Source: Ancylobacter koreensis (GTDB lineage: Bacteria > Pseudomonadota > Alphaproteobacteria > Rhizobiales > Xanthobacteraceae). Taken from it: a stretch of DNA of 64,000 nucleotides. The notes beneath the pieces are model-generated. The model saw only the letters and a list, made by a program, of their open reading frames with translations. It ran no database searches and had not been told where the DNA came from. The DNA lies in assembly GCF_023016525.1 (NCBI RefSeq), contig NZ_JALKCG010000001.1, positions 1,178,001 through 1,242,000 of the forward strand, in the 5' to 3' direction. Made by a program: the position numbers and the translations under genes. Numbering within the stretch: position 1 is the first letter of the stretch; the number at the start of each line of letters is the position of its first letter. Positions 1 through 9,042 of this stretch are shown here, piece by piece.

Positions 1-213
1 ACATGCGACGGAACCGGGCGGACCGCCAGCCGGCACGGCGCCGCGCAGGACCGCAACGATTCCCGCGCCTTGCCGTTCCCGACAACGGAACGAGCGCCCG
101 GACGACGGCCTGCGCGCGGATGCGCGCAGGCGGCACCCGGCGAGGGGCGCACCGTCTTCCTTCAGCTCAGGGAGATGAGGCGGCTGTGCGGCACGGCCCT
201 GCGGCCGGCGGCG

Positions 214-447
214 TCAGGCCGCGAAATATTCGACGTCGCGAAGCGTGACGATTTTGGCTTCCGCGTCTTCGGTCCGCGCCGCGCCCGTCGCAACGGGGGC
301 ATCGGATACCGTCTTGGTGGGGCCGGCATAGCGGGCTGCGGCGGCAACCGCGGAAATTCCGATCTCGCGCCATTGGCTGGCTTGCTGCGAACGCTCCCAG
401 CGCTCGCTCGGCCGGCTCGGCTGAGCCGGGGATTCTTCGGTCGACAT
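214..447 (-). CDS. Small hypothetical protein (77 aa)
   Basis: I do not recognise a family. The start is chosen because a strong Shine-Dalgarno (GGAGGA) lies just upstream of this ATG, whereas longer in-frame versions start without one and read as low-quality sequence. The product is hydrophilic, rich in Ser, Glu and Ala, with a short Ala-rich stretch near the middle and no signal peptide or membrane segment. The C-terminus (TLRDVEYFAA) is clean. It stands alone, divergent from the L,D-transpeptidase gene downstream. A conserved lineage-specific small protein is likely, but no function can be given. Confidence 0.55.
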   Translation of the reverse strand: MSTEESPAQPSRPSERWERSQQASQWREIGISAVAAAARYAGPTKTVSDAPVATGAARTEDAEAKIVTLRDVEYFAA

Positions 448-740
448 GTCTTCCTCCGGTGTCTGCTGTCCCGATGAACGGGCAACTGCCGATGAAATGA
501 TCGGCGAGTGCGTCGAAAATAAGCAGAATCGCGGTCCCGGATAAGGCCTCGCAGCGCTCTGGAGCGGTTTTCGGCGGGTTTTCGACCTCTTCCAACGTAA
601 CTGAGGTATTTCCGCAACAAGTTGCGCCGACAAACTCATGGCGACGTCGTGGCCCCTTCAAGGCCGCACCCACATCGGCTAATCGACATATGGGCTGAGA
701 GACACGCATCCAGGCGTGCAGGCGATTCGGAGCATCGAAA

Positions 741-1343
741 ATGGTTTTGCGCGGGGCGGTGGTTGTCCTGTTGGCGGTTCTGCTGGGCGCGTGCAGCAAT
801 GCGCAGCGTCAGCCCGCACCGGAGGCGTCGCTGACGCCGCGTGACAAGCAGCTTCTGGCGAATGCGCCCTACAAAAAGGTGCTGCCGCCGGAGATGTACC
901 AGCGCTCGCTCGTCGACTATGCCGGTACCGAGAAGCCGGGCACCATCGTCGTCGATACCGAGAAGAAGTATCTCTATTACGTGCAGGACGGCGGCAAGGC
1001 GATCCGCTACGGCGTGACCGTCGGCGAGGAAGGCCTGGCGTTCAAGGGCGAGGCCAAGGTGGGCCGCAAGGCCGAGTGGCCGACCTGGACCCCGACCGCT
1101 GAGATCAAGGAGCGCCTGACCGGCGTGCCGAACTTCGTCGGCCCCGGCCCGCACAACCCGATGGGTGCCCGCGCGCTCTACCTCTATCAGGGCAACAAGG
1201 ACACGCTGTTCCGCATCCACGGCACCAACCAGCCCGAATATATCGGTCAGGCCATCTCCTCCGGCTGCATCCGCATGCTCAACGAGGACGTGATCGACCT
1301 CTACACCCGCGTGCCGGCCGGCACCAACGTGGTCGTGCTCTGA
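741..1343 (+). CDS. L,D-transpeptidase (YkuD family), lipoprotein
   Basis: This 200-aa protein should cross-link or modify peptidoglycan, or anchor proteins to it, using a catalytic cysteine. The N-terminus is a lipoprotein signal with lipobox LLGAC near residue 18, so it is probably anchored at the outer membrane on the periplasmic side. The YkuD domain fills residues 70-200 and carries the family signature: His160 in HGTN and Cys176 in SSGCIRM. The gene ends at a good intrinsic terminator and appears monocistronic. A longer paralogue lies at 17463-18410; both share the blocks ARKAEWP/GRKAEWP and NEDVIDLY/NEDIIDLY. The ATG at 741 starts the lipoprotein signal directly. Confidence 0.9.
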   Translation: MVLRGAVVVLLAVLLGACSNAQRQPAPEASLTPRDKQLLANAPYKKVLPPEMYQRSLVDYAGTEKPGTIVVDTEKKYLYYVQDGGKAIRYGVTVGEEGLAFKGEAKVGRKAEWPTWTPTAEIKERLTGVPNFVGPGPHNPMGARALYLYQGNKDTLFRIHGTNQPEYIGQAISSGCIRMLNEDVIDLYTRVPAGTNVVVL

Positions 1344-1371
1344 GCCGACCCGACGGGTTCCGATACGACAA

Positions 1372-1399
1372 GGGCGCTGCTGACGGCAGCGCCCTTTTT
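1372..1399 (+). terminator. Intrinsic terminator of the L,D-transpeptidase gene
   Basis: A perfect 9-bp stem (GGGCGCTGC at 1372-1380, its complement at 1386-1394) with a 5-nt loop is followed by five Ts at 1395-1399. It lies about 30 bp after the stop codon of the upstream gene. Confidence 0.85.
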
Positions 1400-1440
1400 G
1401 TTTGTGCGGTCGTGTTTGTTTATGCGCTCCTGCGCCGTTA

Positions 1441-1531
1441 TCCCGGACGGCCGCAGGCCGATCCGGGATCGTCGCCGGAATGGGGAGCGATCCCGGCTCC
1501 CGCCTGCTGGACCGGGATGACGACGATCCCG
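1441..1531. repeat. REP-like palindromic repeat cluster
   Basis: The stretch holds two palindromes. The first (1441-1468) pairs TCCCGGA with TCCGGGA and, inside, CGGCC with GGCCG around a GCA loop. The second pairs ATCCCGG (1490-1496) with CCGGGAT (1512-1518). Palindromes with TCCCGGA...TCCGGGA ends are widespread intergenic repeats in Hyphomicrobiales genomes. It lies between a terminator and the 3' end of the convergent aminotransferase gene. Confidence 0.65.
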
Positions 1532-1538
1532 GCGCGGC

Positions 1539-2921
1539 TCACGCCGCCAGCAGCTTCTCGCGCACGGCCCAGTCGAGTGTCCTGTCGAGCGCGCGGGTGA
1601 GGCGATCGAACAGTTCGTCGATTTCCGCCGGCGAGATCACCAGCGGCGGGCAGATGGTGACGGCATCGCCGAACACGTTGCGCAGGATCAGCCCCTCCTG
1701 CTGGCAGAACGCCACCGTCTTGGCGGCCACCCCCAGCTTGGGGTCGAACTGGTGCTTGGTCTTCTTGTCGGCCACCAGCTCGATGCCGGCGACGAGCCCG
1801 GCGCCGCGCGCCTCGCCCACCAGCGGATGGTCTTCCAGCGCCGCGCGGCGGGCGGCGAACTGCGGGATCTTGGCCCGCACCCGCTCGAAGATGCTCTCGC
1901 GCTCGTAGATTTCCAGCGTCTTCACCGCCACGGCGGCGGCCACCGGATGGCCGGAATAGGTGTAGCCGTGGCCGAAGCTGCCGAGCTTGGCGCTCTCCGT
2001 CAGCAGCGCCTCGTACATGATCTCCGGGATCATCACCGCGCCGATGGGCTGGTAGGCCGAGGACAGTGCCTTGGCGATCGAGATCGAGTCCGGCTTCATC
2101 TCCATGGCCTCGGAACCGAAAGTGGTGCCGAGCCGGCCGAAGCCGCAGATGACCTCGTCGGCGATGAAGAAGACGTCGTACTTCTCAAGCACCGCCTGGA
2201 TCTTCGGGTAGTAGGTCTTCGGCGGCACGATGACGCCGCCCGCGCCCATCACCGGCTCGGCGATGAAGGCGGCGACCGTCTCCGGCCCCTCGGCGAGGAT
2301 CAGCGCCTCAAGGTCGGCGGCGAGGCGGGTGGCGAAATCTTCCTCGCTCTCCCCGGCCTCGGCGAGGCGGTAGTGGTGCGGGCAGGTGGTGTGGCGCACG
2401 CCGGCGATGGGCAGGTCGAAATCATTGTGGTTGCCGGCGAGGCCGGTGAGCGAGGCCGAGGCGATGGTAACGCCGTGATAGGCCCGCATGCGCGAGATGA
2501 TCTTCTTCTTCTTCGGCCGGCCGAGCGCGTTGTTCATGTACCAGACGAGCTTCATCTGGGTGTCGTTGGCTTCCGAGCCCGAGCAGGTGAAGAACACCTT
2601 GGAGATCGGCACCGGGGCCATCTCCTTCAGCTTCTCCGCAAGCTCGATGGCCGGGTCGTGGCTCTTGCCGCCGAAGATGTGGGTGAAGGGCAGCTTGCGC
2701 ATCTGCTCCGCCGCCGCCTCGACCAGCTCCTCATTGCCGTAGCCGAGCGCGGTGCACCACAGGCCGGCCATGCCTTCGAGATAGGGCTTGCCGTCGACAT
2801 CCGTCACCCACACGCCCTTGCCGCGCTCAAGGATGAGCGGGCCCGTCTCGCGCACCGCGACGAGATTCGTGTAGGGATGGATCAGGGTCTCGACGTCGCG
2901 AGCCTGAAGATTGGTGAGCAT
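1539..2921 (-). CDS. Class III pyridoxal-phosphate aminotransferase
   Basis: The 460-aa protein belongs to the omega-aminotransferase group (class III), which moves an amino group from an amine or omega-amino acid to a keto acid such as pyruvate. Visible family marks are the cofactor region TCSGSEAND, the aspartate in FIADEVICGFGR and the PLP lysine, Lys284, in SIAKALSS. Length fits the family. The start ATG at 2921 has a GGAG upstream and begins right at the conserved N-terminal part; the in-frame extension upstream is low-complexity Arg/Pro sequence and is not coding. Specific substrate (beta-alanine, taurine, putrescine or another amine) cannot be read from sequence. It is followed downstream by a REP element. 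Confidence 0.9.
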   Translation of the reverse strand: MLTNLQARDVETLIHPYTNLVAVRETGPLILERGKGVWVTDVDGKPYLEGMAGLWCTALGYGNEELVEAAAEQMRKLPFTHIFGGKSHDPAIELAEKLKEMAPVPISKVFFTCSGSEANDTQMKLVWYMNNALGRPKKKKIISRMRAYHGVTIASASLTGLAGNHNDFDLPIAGVRHTTCPHHYRLAEAGESEEDFATRLAADLEALILAEGPETVAAFIAEPVMGAGGVIVPPKTYYPKIQAVLEKYDVFFIADEVICGFGRLGTTFGSEAMEMKPDSISIAKALSSAYQPIGAVMIPEIMYEALLTESAKLGSFGHGYTYSGHPVAAAVAVKTLEIYERESIFERVRAKIPQFAARRAALEDHPLVGEARGAGLVAGIELVADKKTKHQFDPKLGVAAKTVAFCQQEGLILRNVFGDAVTICPPLVISPAEIDELFDRLTRALDRTLDWAVREKLLAA

Positions 2922-3012
2922 GGCCGTAACTCCGCCGGCAGGGGTGTCGTAGGCGCTCACCCTAGATCGCCGGAGCCCATGCCGGAAGCGCACCCTTGGT
3001 CGGAGCGGGGCG

Positions 3013-4371
3013 CTATCGACCGGAATCGCCGCCCGACGCTGCGGTATCGGGCGCGGGAGCATCCTCCGGCGCGTCCTCCGCAGCCTCCGGCGTCTCAGCG
3101 GCGGCGGGCGTTTGCGGCGGTTTGGCGGTCGGCTTGGGCACCCGCGCCACGGCCGGGCCGGTCGCCCAGCGGCAGAGCACCGCACCCGAGCGCCGCTCCG
3201 CGCGGTCGACATGCAGGTGCTCCTCGTGGAAGCCGTCCGAGCCGGGGCCGAGAATGGTGGTGAAGCCGGCGCAGGCGCTGGTCTTCAGCCGTTCCTGGAA
3301 GGCGACCGGCATCGCCGTCTCGCCGCTGCCGGCCCGGGGCGCGCCGATGACGAAGCGCCGCCCGTCCGTCAGCACATAGCCGCGCGTGTCGAGCGCGTTG
3401 CCGCGCCCGTGCTCGCTGATCTTCGCGCCGGCAACGCGGTTGCGCGGCCGGCACTGCTGGGAGGCGGCCACCAGCACCTTGTCGAGCGGCGCGCCGAGCG
3501 TGGCGACCGCCGGCTCGACCTCGTCGCGCAGCCAGTTCGCCACGGAGGCGGCCATCTCGCAGCGGAGCACGGCGGCCGGCTCCAGCGTGACGAGGCGCCC
3601 GTCCTTCATGCGCACGGCGGAAAGGCTCACGCCCCGGTCGACCGTGCACGCGCTCTTGGTCGCCGTCACGGTGACGGTGGTGAAGACGCCGATATCCTCG
3701 TTCGAGAGTTCGGGGCAGACGGTAGGCACCGGCTCCTTGGCCTCGGCAGCCATCTCGGTGGAGGGCTGTACGGCTGCCGGGGGCAGCGCAGCGAGGCGCT
3801 CCGGCGCCGGGGGCGGCAGCGGCACGGTTCGCGTCGCCGGCGGCGCGGCAATGGCGGGAGCGGAAGCGGCGGCCTGGGGCGGGACAGGCCCGGTCGCGGC
3901 CGGCGCCGTTGCGACGGGTTTCTCGGGCGCTGGCGCGCGGGCGGCCGTCTCTGTCGCCGGGCGGGGCTCGGGACGCGGGGCCACGGGCGCTGGCGATGGC
4001 GCGGCCGCCTGACGGTCGGCGGCCGGCGGGGGAACGACCTGCGGGGCGGCGATCTCCGGCGCGGGCAAGGATGCCGGCGCCGCCTCGACATCCGGCGCGG
4101 CGGCGGCCTGCTCTTTCGCCTCAATCGGCCGGCGCGGCGGCAGCGGCATGGCCGCGGCGCTCGCGGCCGGCTTCTTGGCGCGCGTGGAGGGCTTGCGCGG
4201 CGTCGCATTCTGCGGCCCGACCCCGAGCCAGTCGCCGAGCTGGCGGTTGATCGCGGTGCCGGTCTGGTCGATCGACTGACGCAGTTCCTCTCCCTGGGCA
4301 GGGCCCGTGAGGGCGAGCCCGAGAGCGACGAGGGCGGCCCAGGGCCGCAATGGGAGGCTGTGGAATTTCAT
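3013..4371 (-). CDS. Extensin-like C-terminal domain protein, exported
   Basis: A 452-aa protein with an N-terminal signal peptide (hydrophobic run around residues 8-25 ending near GPAQG), a long low-complexity linker rich in Pro and Ala (about residues 50-250) and a C-terminal extensin-like domain. The domain begins at CPELSNEDIG and contains CRPRNR, the metal-site-like motif SEHGRGNALD and the terminal HEEHLHVD, resembling D-Ala-D-Ala peptidase type folds. It is probably a periplasmic peptidoglycan-associated hydrolase, but activity is not established for the family. The ATG at 4371 starts the signal peptide; the in-frame extension overlaps the promoter of the divergent HAD gene. Confidence 0.85.
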   Translation of the reverse strand: MKFHSLPLRPWAALVALGLALTGPAQGEELRQSIDQTGTAINRQLGDWLGVGPQNATPRKPSTRAKKPAASAAAMPLPPRRPIEAKEQAAAAPDVEAAPASLPAPEIAAPQVVPPPAADRQAAAPSPAPVAPRPEPRPATETAARAPAPEKPVATAPAATGPVPPQAAASAPAIAAPPATRTVPLPPPAPERLAALPPAAVQPSTEMAAEAKEPVPTVCPELSNEDIGVFTTVTVTATKSACTVDRGVSLSAVRMKDGRLVTLEPAAVLRCEMAASVANWLRDEVEPAVATLGAPLDKVLVAASQQCRPRNRVAGAKISEHGRGNALDTRGYVLTDGRRFVIGAPRAGSGETAMPVAFQERLKTSACAGFTTILGPGSDGFHEEHLHVDRAERRSGAVLCRWATGPAVARVPKPTAKPPQTPAAAETPEAAEDAPEDAPAPDTAASGGDSGR

Positions 4372-4416
4372 GCTATCAGGCCCCCTCGAACGACTGCAAA
4401 ACGGCTGCACCCACAT

Positions 4417-5136
4417 ATGAACGCCCCGCGCGCCATTCTGTTCGACAAGGACGGAACTCTTGTCGATTTCGACCGTACCTGGGGCCCGGCTGCCGGTGAG
4501 GTGATGCGCCGGCTGGCGGACGGCGACGGCGCGGCGCTGAAGGCGCTCCAGCAGGTCAGCCACTACCTGCCGGAGGAGCGGCGCTTTCTCCAGACTTCGC
4601 CGCTCATCGCCGGCTCCTCGCGGCAGTACGGCCCGCTCTGGGCCGACGTGCTCGACCGGGTGGCGGACCTCGATTTCTACCGCGAGGTCGACCGCCTGTT
4701 CCGCGAGGAAGGCGAGCGCCATCTCACCCCGCTCGGCCAGCCGGCGCAGTCCCTCGCCCGGCTGCATGCGCTCGGAATGCCGCTCGGCATCGCCACCAAC
4801 GACGCCGAGCGCGGCGCGCGGCTGCAGGCCGGGCGGCTCGGCCTCGATACCTATCTGAGCGCCATTTACGGCCATGATTCCGGCTACGGCTCCAAGCCCG
4901 CGCCGGGCATGGTCGAGGCGTTCTGCCGCTTCACCGGCCTGCCGCCCGGCGACATCGCGCTGGTCGGGGACACCCGCCATGATCTCGATACCGCCCGCGC
5001 TGCCGGTGCCCGTGCCATCCTCGTGCGCTGCGGCCCCGGTCCGGTCGATGCCTTCGCCCATGAGGCCGACCTCGTCGTTGACACGGTGGAGGAGCTGGCC
5101 GACATCATCGTCGCGCGCGCCGAGGCTGCGGCGTGA
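4417..5136 (+). CDS. HAD-superfamily phosphatase, phosphoglycolate phosphatase-like
   Basis: The 239-aa protein is a HAD hydrolase of the Gph type. Motif I is FDKDGTLVDFD at residues 9-19, motif II is GIATND, and motif III/IV is GDTRHDLDTARAAG near the C-terminus. The cap region (residues 25-90) is of the helical C1 type. Likely substrate is a small phosphomonoester such as 2-phosphoglycolate, but HAD specificity cannot be assigned from motifs. Divergent from the extensin-like gene with 45 bp between starts; followed after 28 bp by the DUF1499 gene, so the two may be cotranscribed. Confidence 0.85.
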   Translation: MNAPRAILFDKDGTLVDFDRTWGPAAGEVMRRLADGDGAALKALQQVSHYLPEERRFLQTSPLIAGSSRQYGPLWADVLDRVADLDFYREVDRLFREEGERHLTPLGQPAQSLARLHALGMPLGIATNDAERGARLQAGRLGLDTYLSAIYGHDSGYGSKPAPGMVEAFCRFTGLPPGDIALVGDTRHDLDTARAAGARAILVRCGPGPVDAFAHEADLVVDTVEELADIIVARAEAAA

Positions 5137-5164
5137 CGAGAGGCAAGGGAAGGAGCGCGGCCCG

Positions 5165-5950
5165 ATGATCCGCCGGCGGCTCTATGTCGAGGAACGCATG
5201 TCGCGGCTCGCGGTCTGGAGCCTGCGCACGGCGGTCTTCGCCTTTCCCGTGACCTTCATCGGGGCGGTGCTGTTCGCCACCGAGACGCTGGATTTCCGCA
5301 GCGCCGCCTACACCGTGCTGGCCGGCGTCGGCGTTTCCGTAGTGGCGCTGCTGCTCGCCTTCGCCGGCTTCGTCGTCATCTGGAACGAGGGGCTCAAGGG
5401 CCTTGGCCGGGTGCTCGGCGCCGCCGCGCTGGCGCTGATGCTGATCATGCCGACCGCGACCATCGCCGCGCTGGGCATCGGCAAGCGCACCCTGCCGGAT
5501 GTGACCACCGACACCGAGGATCCCCCGGATTTCGTCACCCTCGGCGCGGTGCGCTCGCGCGCTTCCAACGCTCTCGCCTATCCCGGCGAGGCGCTTTCCG
5601 GACGCCAGCTCGACCTCTATCCCGGCATCAAGCCGCTGAGCTTCGATGCGCCGCCGGAAGAGATCTACCGCGCCATGCTGGCGCTGGTAACGCGGCACAA
5701 ATGGCTCGTCGTCGACGCCGTGCCGCCGCGCGGCGAGCGCGACGGGCGCATCGAGGCGGTGGCGCGCAGCCTGCCCTTCGGCCTGCGCGACGACCTCGTG
5801 GTGCGGGTGCGCCGCACCGCCGGCGGCGCGCGCGTCGACATCCGCTCGGTGGCGCGCAATGGCGAGCGCGATTTCGGCTCGAACGCCCGGCGCGTCGACC
5901 AGATGCTGTCGGAGATCGCCGACCAGCAGGGCCGCCCGCGCCGCCAGTGA
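5165..5950 (+). CDS. DUF1499 membrane protein
   Basis: The 261-aa protein has three predicted membrane segments in the first 110 residues (around 17-37, 49-72 and 78-102) and a soluble C-terminal part from about residue 130. The latter has the DUF1499 pattern, including YPGI near the start and SVARNGERDFGSNARRVDQ near the end. Biochemical function of DUF1499 is unknown. The start is the ATG at 5165; a second Met twelve residues later also precedes the first membrane segment. It probably forms a two-gene unit with the HAD phosphatase. Confidence 0.8.
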   Translation: MIRRRLYVEERMSRLAVWSLRTAVFAFPVTFIGAVLFATETLDFRSAAYTVLAGVGVSVVALLLAFAGFVVIWNEGLKGLGRVLGAAALALMLIMPTATIAALGIGKRTLPDVTTDTEDPPDFVTLGAVRSRASNALAYPGEALSGRQLDLYPGIKPLSFDAPPEEIYRAMLALVTRHKWLVVDAVPPRGERDGRIEAVARSLPFGLRDDLVVRVRRTAGGARVDIRSVARNGERDFGSNARRVDQMLSEIADQQGRPRRQ

Positions 5951-5959
5951 GCGCGGCTC

Positions 5960-6886
5960 TCACGGCAGCCGGTAGAGACCGCCGAGCACGGCCGGGCCGT
6001 CGGTGAGCACGTCGCCGCGCTCCGTCAGGTCTTCCATATGCGCAAGCGTCGACAGGCCCGCCGCATGGGCGAGGCGCGGATCGAGCCCGAAATAGATCGC
6101 CCGCACGATATCGGGTATCGCCATCGGCCCGCGCTCCAGCGCGCGCAGGATCGCGCGCTCGCGCGACTGGCGGTGGCGCAGGAAGCGCTCGACGAAGGCC
6201 GGCCCCTGCCGGATCGGCCCGCCATGGCCGGGCAGGTAGAAGCTTTCGGGCCGCGCGTGCAGCCGGCGCAGCGAATCCATATAGGCGCTCATCGAGCCGT
6301 CGGGCGGGGCCACGATGGTGGTGGACCAGCCCATCACATGGTCGCCGACGAAGATGACGCCTTCGGATCGCGCCGCATCGGCTTCGAGGACGAACGCCAT
6401 GTGATTGGCGGTATGGCCCGGCGTGGCCAGTGCCGTCAGCGCCCAGCCGGCGCCTTCCACGCGCGCGCCATCGGCCAGCGCGACATCGGGCAGGAAGGAG
6501 CGGTCGCCGGAGGCGTCGAGCGTGTTCACCTCCTGCGCGTGCAGCCTCCGCGCGGCGCGGTGCGGCCCCTCGGCATAGGTCGGCGCGCCGGTCGCCGCCT
6601 TCAGCGCCGCCAGCGCGCCGCTGTGGTCGCGATGGGTGTGGGTGAGGAAGATGTGGGTCACGCTCTCGCCGGGAATGGCCGCGAGCACGGCGGCCAGGTG
6701 ATCGGCATTGTCCGGGCCGGGGTCGATGATCGCAACCTCGCCTTCGCCGACGATATAGGTGCAGGTGCCGGTGAAGGTGAACGGTCCGGGATTGGGCGCC
6801 AGCACGCGCCGCACGCCGGGTGCCACCATTTCGACCGCGCCGGGCACGGCATCGAAGCGCCGCTCGAAGGGAATGTCCTCAGCCAT
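5960..6886 (-). CDS. MBL-fold metallo-hydrolase (LACTB2-like)
   Basis: A 308-aa beta-lactamase-fold hydrolase. The zinc motif is HTHRDHSG, followed by the later ligands in TPGHTANH and VGDHVMG, and the C-terminal part (from about residue 225) is the winged-helix-like extension seen in LACTB2-type proteins. Members cleave esters or RNA; substrate unknown here. The ATG at 6886 is preferred because GAAGAG lies just upstream; an in-frame upstream ATG at 6973 would add 29 low-complexity residues. It is convergent with the DUF1499 gene, only 9 bp apart. Confidence 0.85.
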   Translation of the reverse strand: MAEDIPFERRFDAVPGAVEMVAPGVRRVLAPNPGPFTFTGTCTYIVGEGEVAIIDPGPDNADHLAAVLAAIPGESVTHIFLTHTHRDHSGALAALKAATGAPTYAEGPHRAARRLHAQEVNTLDASGDRSFLPDVALADGARVEGAGWALTALATPGHTANHMAFVLEADAARSEGVIFVGDHVMGWSTTIVAPPDGSMSAYMDSLRRLHARPESFYLPGHGGPIRQGPAFVERFLRHRQSRERAILRALERGPMAIPDIVRAIYFGLDPRLAHAAGLSTLAHMEDLTERGDVLTDGPAVLGGLYRLP

Positions 6887-7006
6887 GGTCTCTTCTTCCC
6901 CAGCGTAAGTATCGGCGGGCGCAGCCGGATCGCGCGCGGCCGTTTGCGTGCCGGCCCCGGCACGGTTATTCACTAATGCGCGGCGTGCCTATCGCAAGGG
7001 TGACGG

Positions 7007-7621
7007 ATGGACAAACTACTGGACGGCTATCGCCGGTTTCGCGCCACCTCCTGGCCGGACCGCAAGGCGCTGTTCGAAAGGCTTGCGGCTCTCGGCCAGA
7101 AGCCGCAGACGCTGGTGATCGCCTGCTCGGACAGCCGGGTCGATCCCAGCATGATCTTCGACGCCGGGCCGGGCGAGCTCTTCGTCGTGCGCAACGTCGC
7201 CAATCTGGTGCCGCCCTACACCGCCCCCGACAACGCCCATCACGGCACCAGCGCGGCGATCGAGTTCGCCGTGCGGGTGCTGGAGGTGCGCCAGATCGTC
7301 GTGCTCGGCCACGCCCTGTGCGGCGGCGCCGGGGCGCTGATCGACGGGGCGCCGGAACAGGCGCAGGACTTCCTGCCGGACTGGATCAAGATTGCCGGCC
7401 CGGCGCGCGATATCGCGCTGAACCTCAGCGACGATCCCGCCGAGCAGCGCCGCATCCTGGAGCACCAGTGCGTCAAGCTCTCGCTGCGCAATCTGGAGAC
7501 CTTCCCCTGGCTGCGCGAGCGTCTGGAAGACGGTCGCCTGACGTTGCAGGGCGCCTATTTCGCGGTGGCGACGGGTGTGCTGGAGCGCCTGAAGCCGGAC
7601 GGCACCTTCGCGCCGGCCTGA
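7007..7621 (+). CDS. Beta-class carbonic anhydrase
   Basis: The 204-aa enzyme interconverts CO2 and bicarbonate in the cytoplasm, supplying bicarbonate to carboxylases. All zinc and catalytic residues are visible: Cys40 and Asp42 in CSDSRVD, then His102 and Cys105 in GHALCGG. Length is typical of bacterial beta-carbonic anhydrases. The start has AAGGG upstream. It is divergent from the MBL hydrolase gene and convergent with the amidoligase-like gene. Confidence 0.93.
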   Translation: MDKLLDGYRRFRATSWPDRKALFERLAALGQKPQTLVIACSDSRVDPSMIFDAGPGELFVVRNVANLVPPYTAPDNAHHGTSAAIEFAVRVLEVRQIVVLGHALCGGAGALIDGAPEQAQDFLPDWIKIAGPARDIALNLSDDPAEQRRILEHQCVKLSLRNLETFPWLRERLEDGRLTLQGAYFAVATGVLERLKPDGTFAPA

Positions 7622-7631
7622 CGCAGCGGCG

Positions 7632-7655
7632 CCGCGCGGGCGAGGGGCCGCGCGG
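7632..7655. terminator. Hairpin between convergent genes
   Basis: An 8-bp perfect inverted repeat (CCGCGCGG at 7632-7639 and 7648-7655) lies just after the carbonic anhydrase stop. There is no T-tract on the plus side, so it is a terminator-like hairpin at best. A second weak pairing lies at about 7667-7693. Confidence 0.4.
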
Positions 7656-7703
7656 AATGCACGCAGCCGGCTAAACGGCCGGGGTTAAAACCCTTTGCCG
7701 GCG

Positions 7704-8618
7704 TCAGGTGGCACGTGCGTCGGCCCCGTCGCGCAGTGCCGCCGCTAGCCGTTCCGGGTCGGCGGCGAACTGCTCGACCTCGACCCAGCGGTTCCAGTCC
7801 GGCGCCAACGACCAGCCGGGCCGGCCGACATGGGCGACTGGAAGCCGGTAATGCAGCACGGCGCGCGGCTTGGCCTTGCCGCGTATGCGCGGAGCGACGT
7901 GTTCGGGAAACAGGTGCAGGAACAGCGGCAGCAGGTCCAGCGCGCGATGGCGCGTCGGGTTGGCGAGAACATAGTCGTCCGCGAGCTGCCGCAGGTCCGG
8001 CCGGTAGGCAGGCGAGAGTACCCGCGCCGCATAGCCGGCGGGGTAGGGCGCCGGCGCGTGCCAGCGCGCCGCCGGGCTGGTCAGGCTCTGCGCCCGCAGC
8101 CGCGCCTCCAGCAGCAGGAAGGCCTGCAGCACGGTCAGCACGCGGGCCGCGTCGGGCGCCGCCGCTGCGATGTTGAAATGCAGCCCCAGCGAGCCGAAGG
8201 CGTTGGCGCCGTCCCCTGCAGCGCCGGCCCGGCGCAACGGCTCCAGGGCGGCATCGAGCGCAGGCAGCGATTCCGGTAACAGCGGCCCCGTCACCAGCTC
8301 GCGCGGGACGAAAGGGTGCACGGCGGCGCCGAGCCAGCCGGCAACGGGACGAAGCCACGGCAGCGGATAGTCGGCGCGCTGGGGATGCACATGGCGCATG
8401 TCGAGCTCGACTCCAAGGCTGCCGAGCCGCGAGCCGTCCACGCGAAAGGCGTGCGGCCCCTCCTCGACCACTACGCCGCCCAGCGCGCCGGCGAGGCAGA
8501 GCGCCGCCGCGCACTCGGAAAGACGGGTGAACTCGATCTCGACGCCGATGCGGCGCGGCACGCCGTCCGGCCCGAGCGGGACCGGAAGGGGCTGGAAGCG
8601 GTAGGGAGAATCTTTCAA
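7704..8618 (-). CDS. Amidoligase-family protein
   Basis: The 304-aa protein matches the amidoligase family of the carboxylate-amine ligase (glutamine-synthetase-like) fold. The N-terminal GVEIEFTRL is the family's metal-binding strand, and GLHFNIA in the middle is the expected second metal/ATP strand. Such enzymes are predicted to form amide bonds, and they usually sit beside a class I glutamine amidotransferase or ATP-grasp partner. No such partner is nearby: the flanks are carbonic anhydrase and tRNA-Pro. Start is the ATG at 8618. Function is inferred from the fold only. Confidence 0.7.
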   Translation of the reverse strand: MKDSPYRFQPLPVPLGPDGVPRRIGVEIEFTRLSECAAALCLAGALGGVVVEEGPHAFRVDGSRLGSLGVELDMRHVHPQRADYPLPWLRPVAGWLGAAVHPFVPRELVTGPLLPESLPALDAALEPLRRAGAAGDGANAFGSLGLHFNIAAAAPDAARVLTVLQAFLLLEARLRAQSLTSPAARWHAPAPYPAGYAARVLSPAYRPDLRQLADDYVLANPTRHRALDLLPLFLHLFPEHVAPRIRGKAKPRAVLHYRLPVAHVGRPGWSLAPDWNRWVEVEQFAADPERLAAALRDGADARAT

Positions 8619-8752
8619 GCGCGGAGCGGACCTAAGGGAAGCATCATCCGCATATGGGAGCGCCGGCCGCCTTGTCCAGACGCCGTCCGCAGCGGGCGCC
8701 CGAGGGCGTACGCTTCGCTTCGGCAGACAGCTGGAAAATCTCGGGAAATTAG

Positions 8753-8829
8753 TGGTCGGAGTGGCAGGATTTGAACCTGCGACCCCCTCGTCCCGAACGA
8801 GGTGCGCTACCAGGCTGCGCTACACTCCG
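8753..8829 (-). tRNA. tRNA-Pro (anticodon CGG)
   Basis: On the minus strand a full cloverleaf is present: 7-bp acceptor stem CGGAGTG/CACTCCG (8823-8829 with 8757-8763), anticodon stem CCTCG/CGAGG with loop TTCGGGA, and T-loop GTTCAAATC. Discriminator A and an encoded CCA (8753-8755) follow. Confidence 0.96.
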
Positions 8830-9042
8830 GCATGGCGCGAGCCTCTAGCATGCCCCCGCGCAGCCCCGCAAGGGGCGGGTGAAGATGTCGGTGGATGATT
8901 GTGCACAAGCATGCCGCTCCTCGACGGCGGCATGTTGCCGATGCGGCCCCCCGCGGCGGTTCCATGCGGTGCCGAGGTTGAAAGGCGCGGCAAGCTGTGG
9001 CTATGTCCGCGCCCACGGCCGGCGCCGGCGCGCCCGGCCCGT

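Noticed and set aside
3013..5061. A 682-aa reading frame on the minus strand covering the HAD gene and the extensin-like gene
   Set aside because: Only the part from 4371 down is coding; the rest is the antisense of the HAD phosphatase, an effect of high GC.
8830..9042. Possible small gene between the two tRNAs
   Set aside because: Frames there have no ribosome site and run through tRNA genes.
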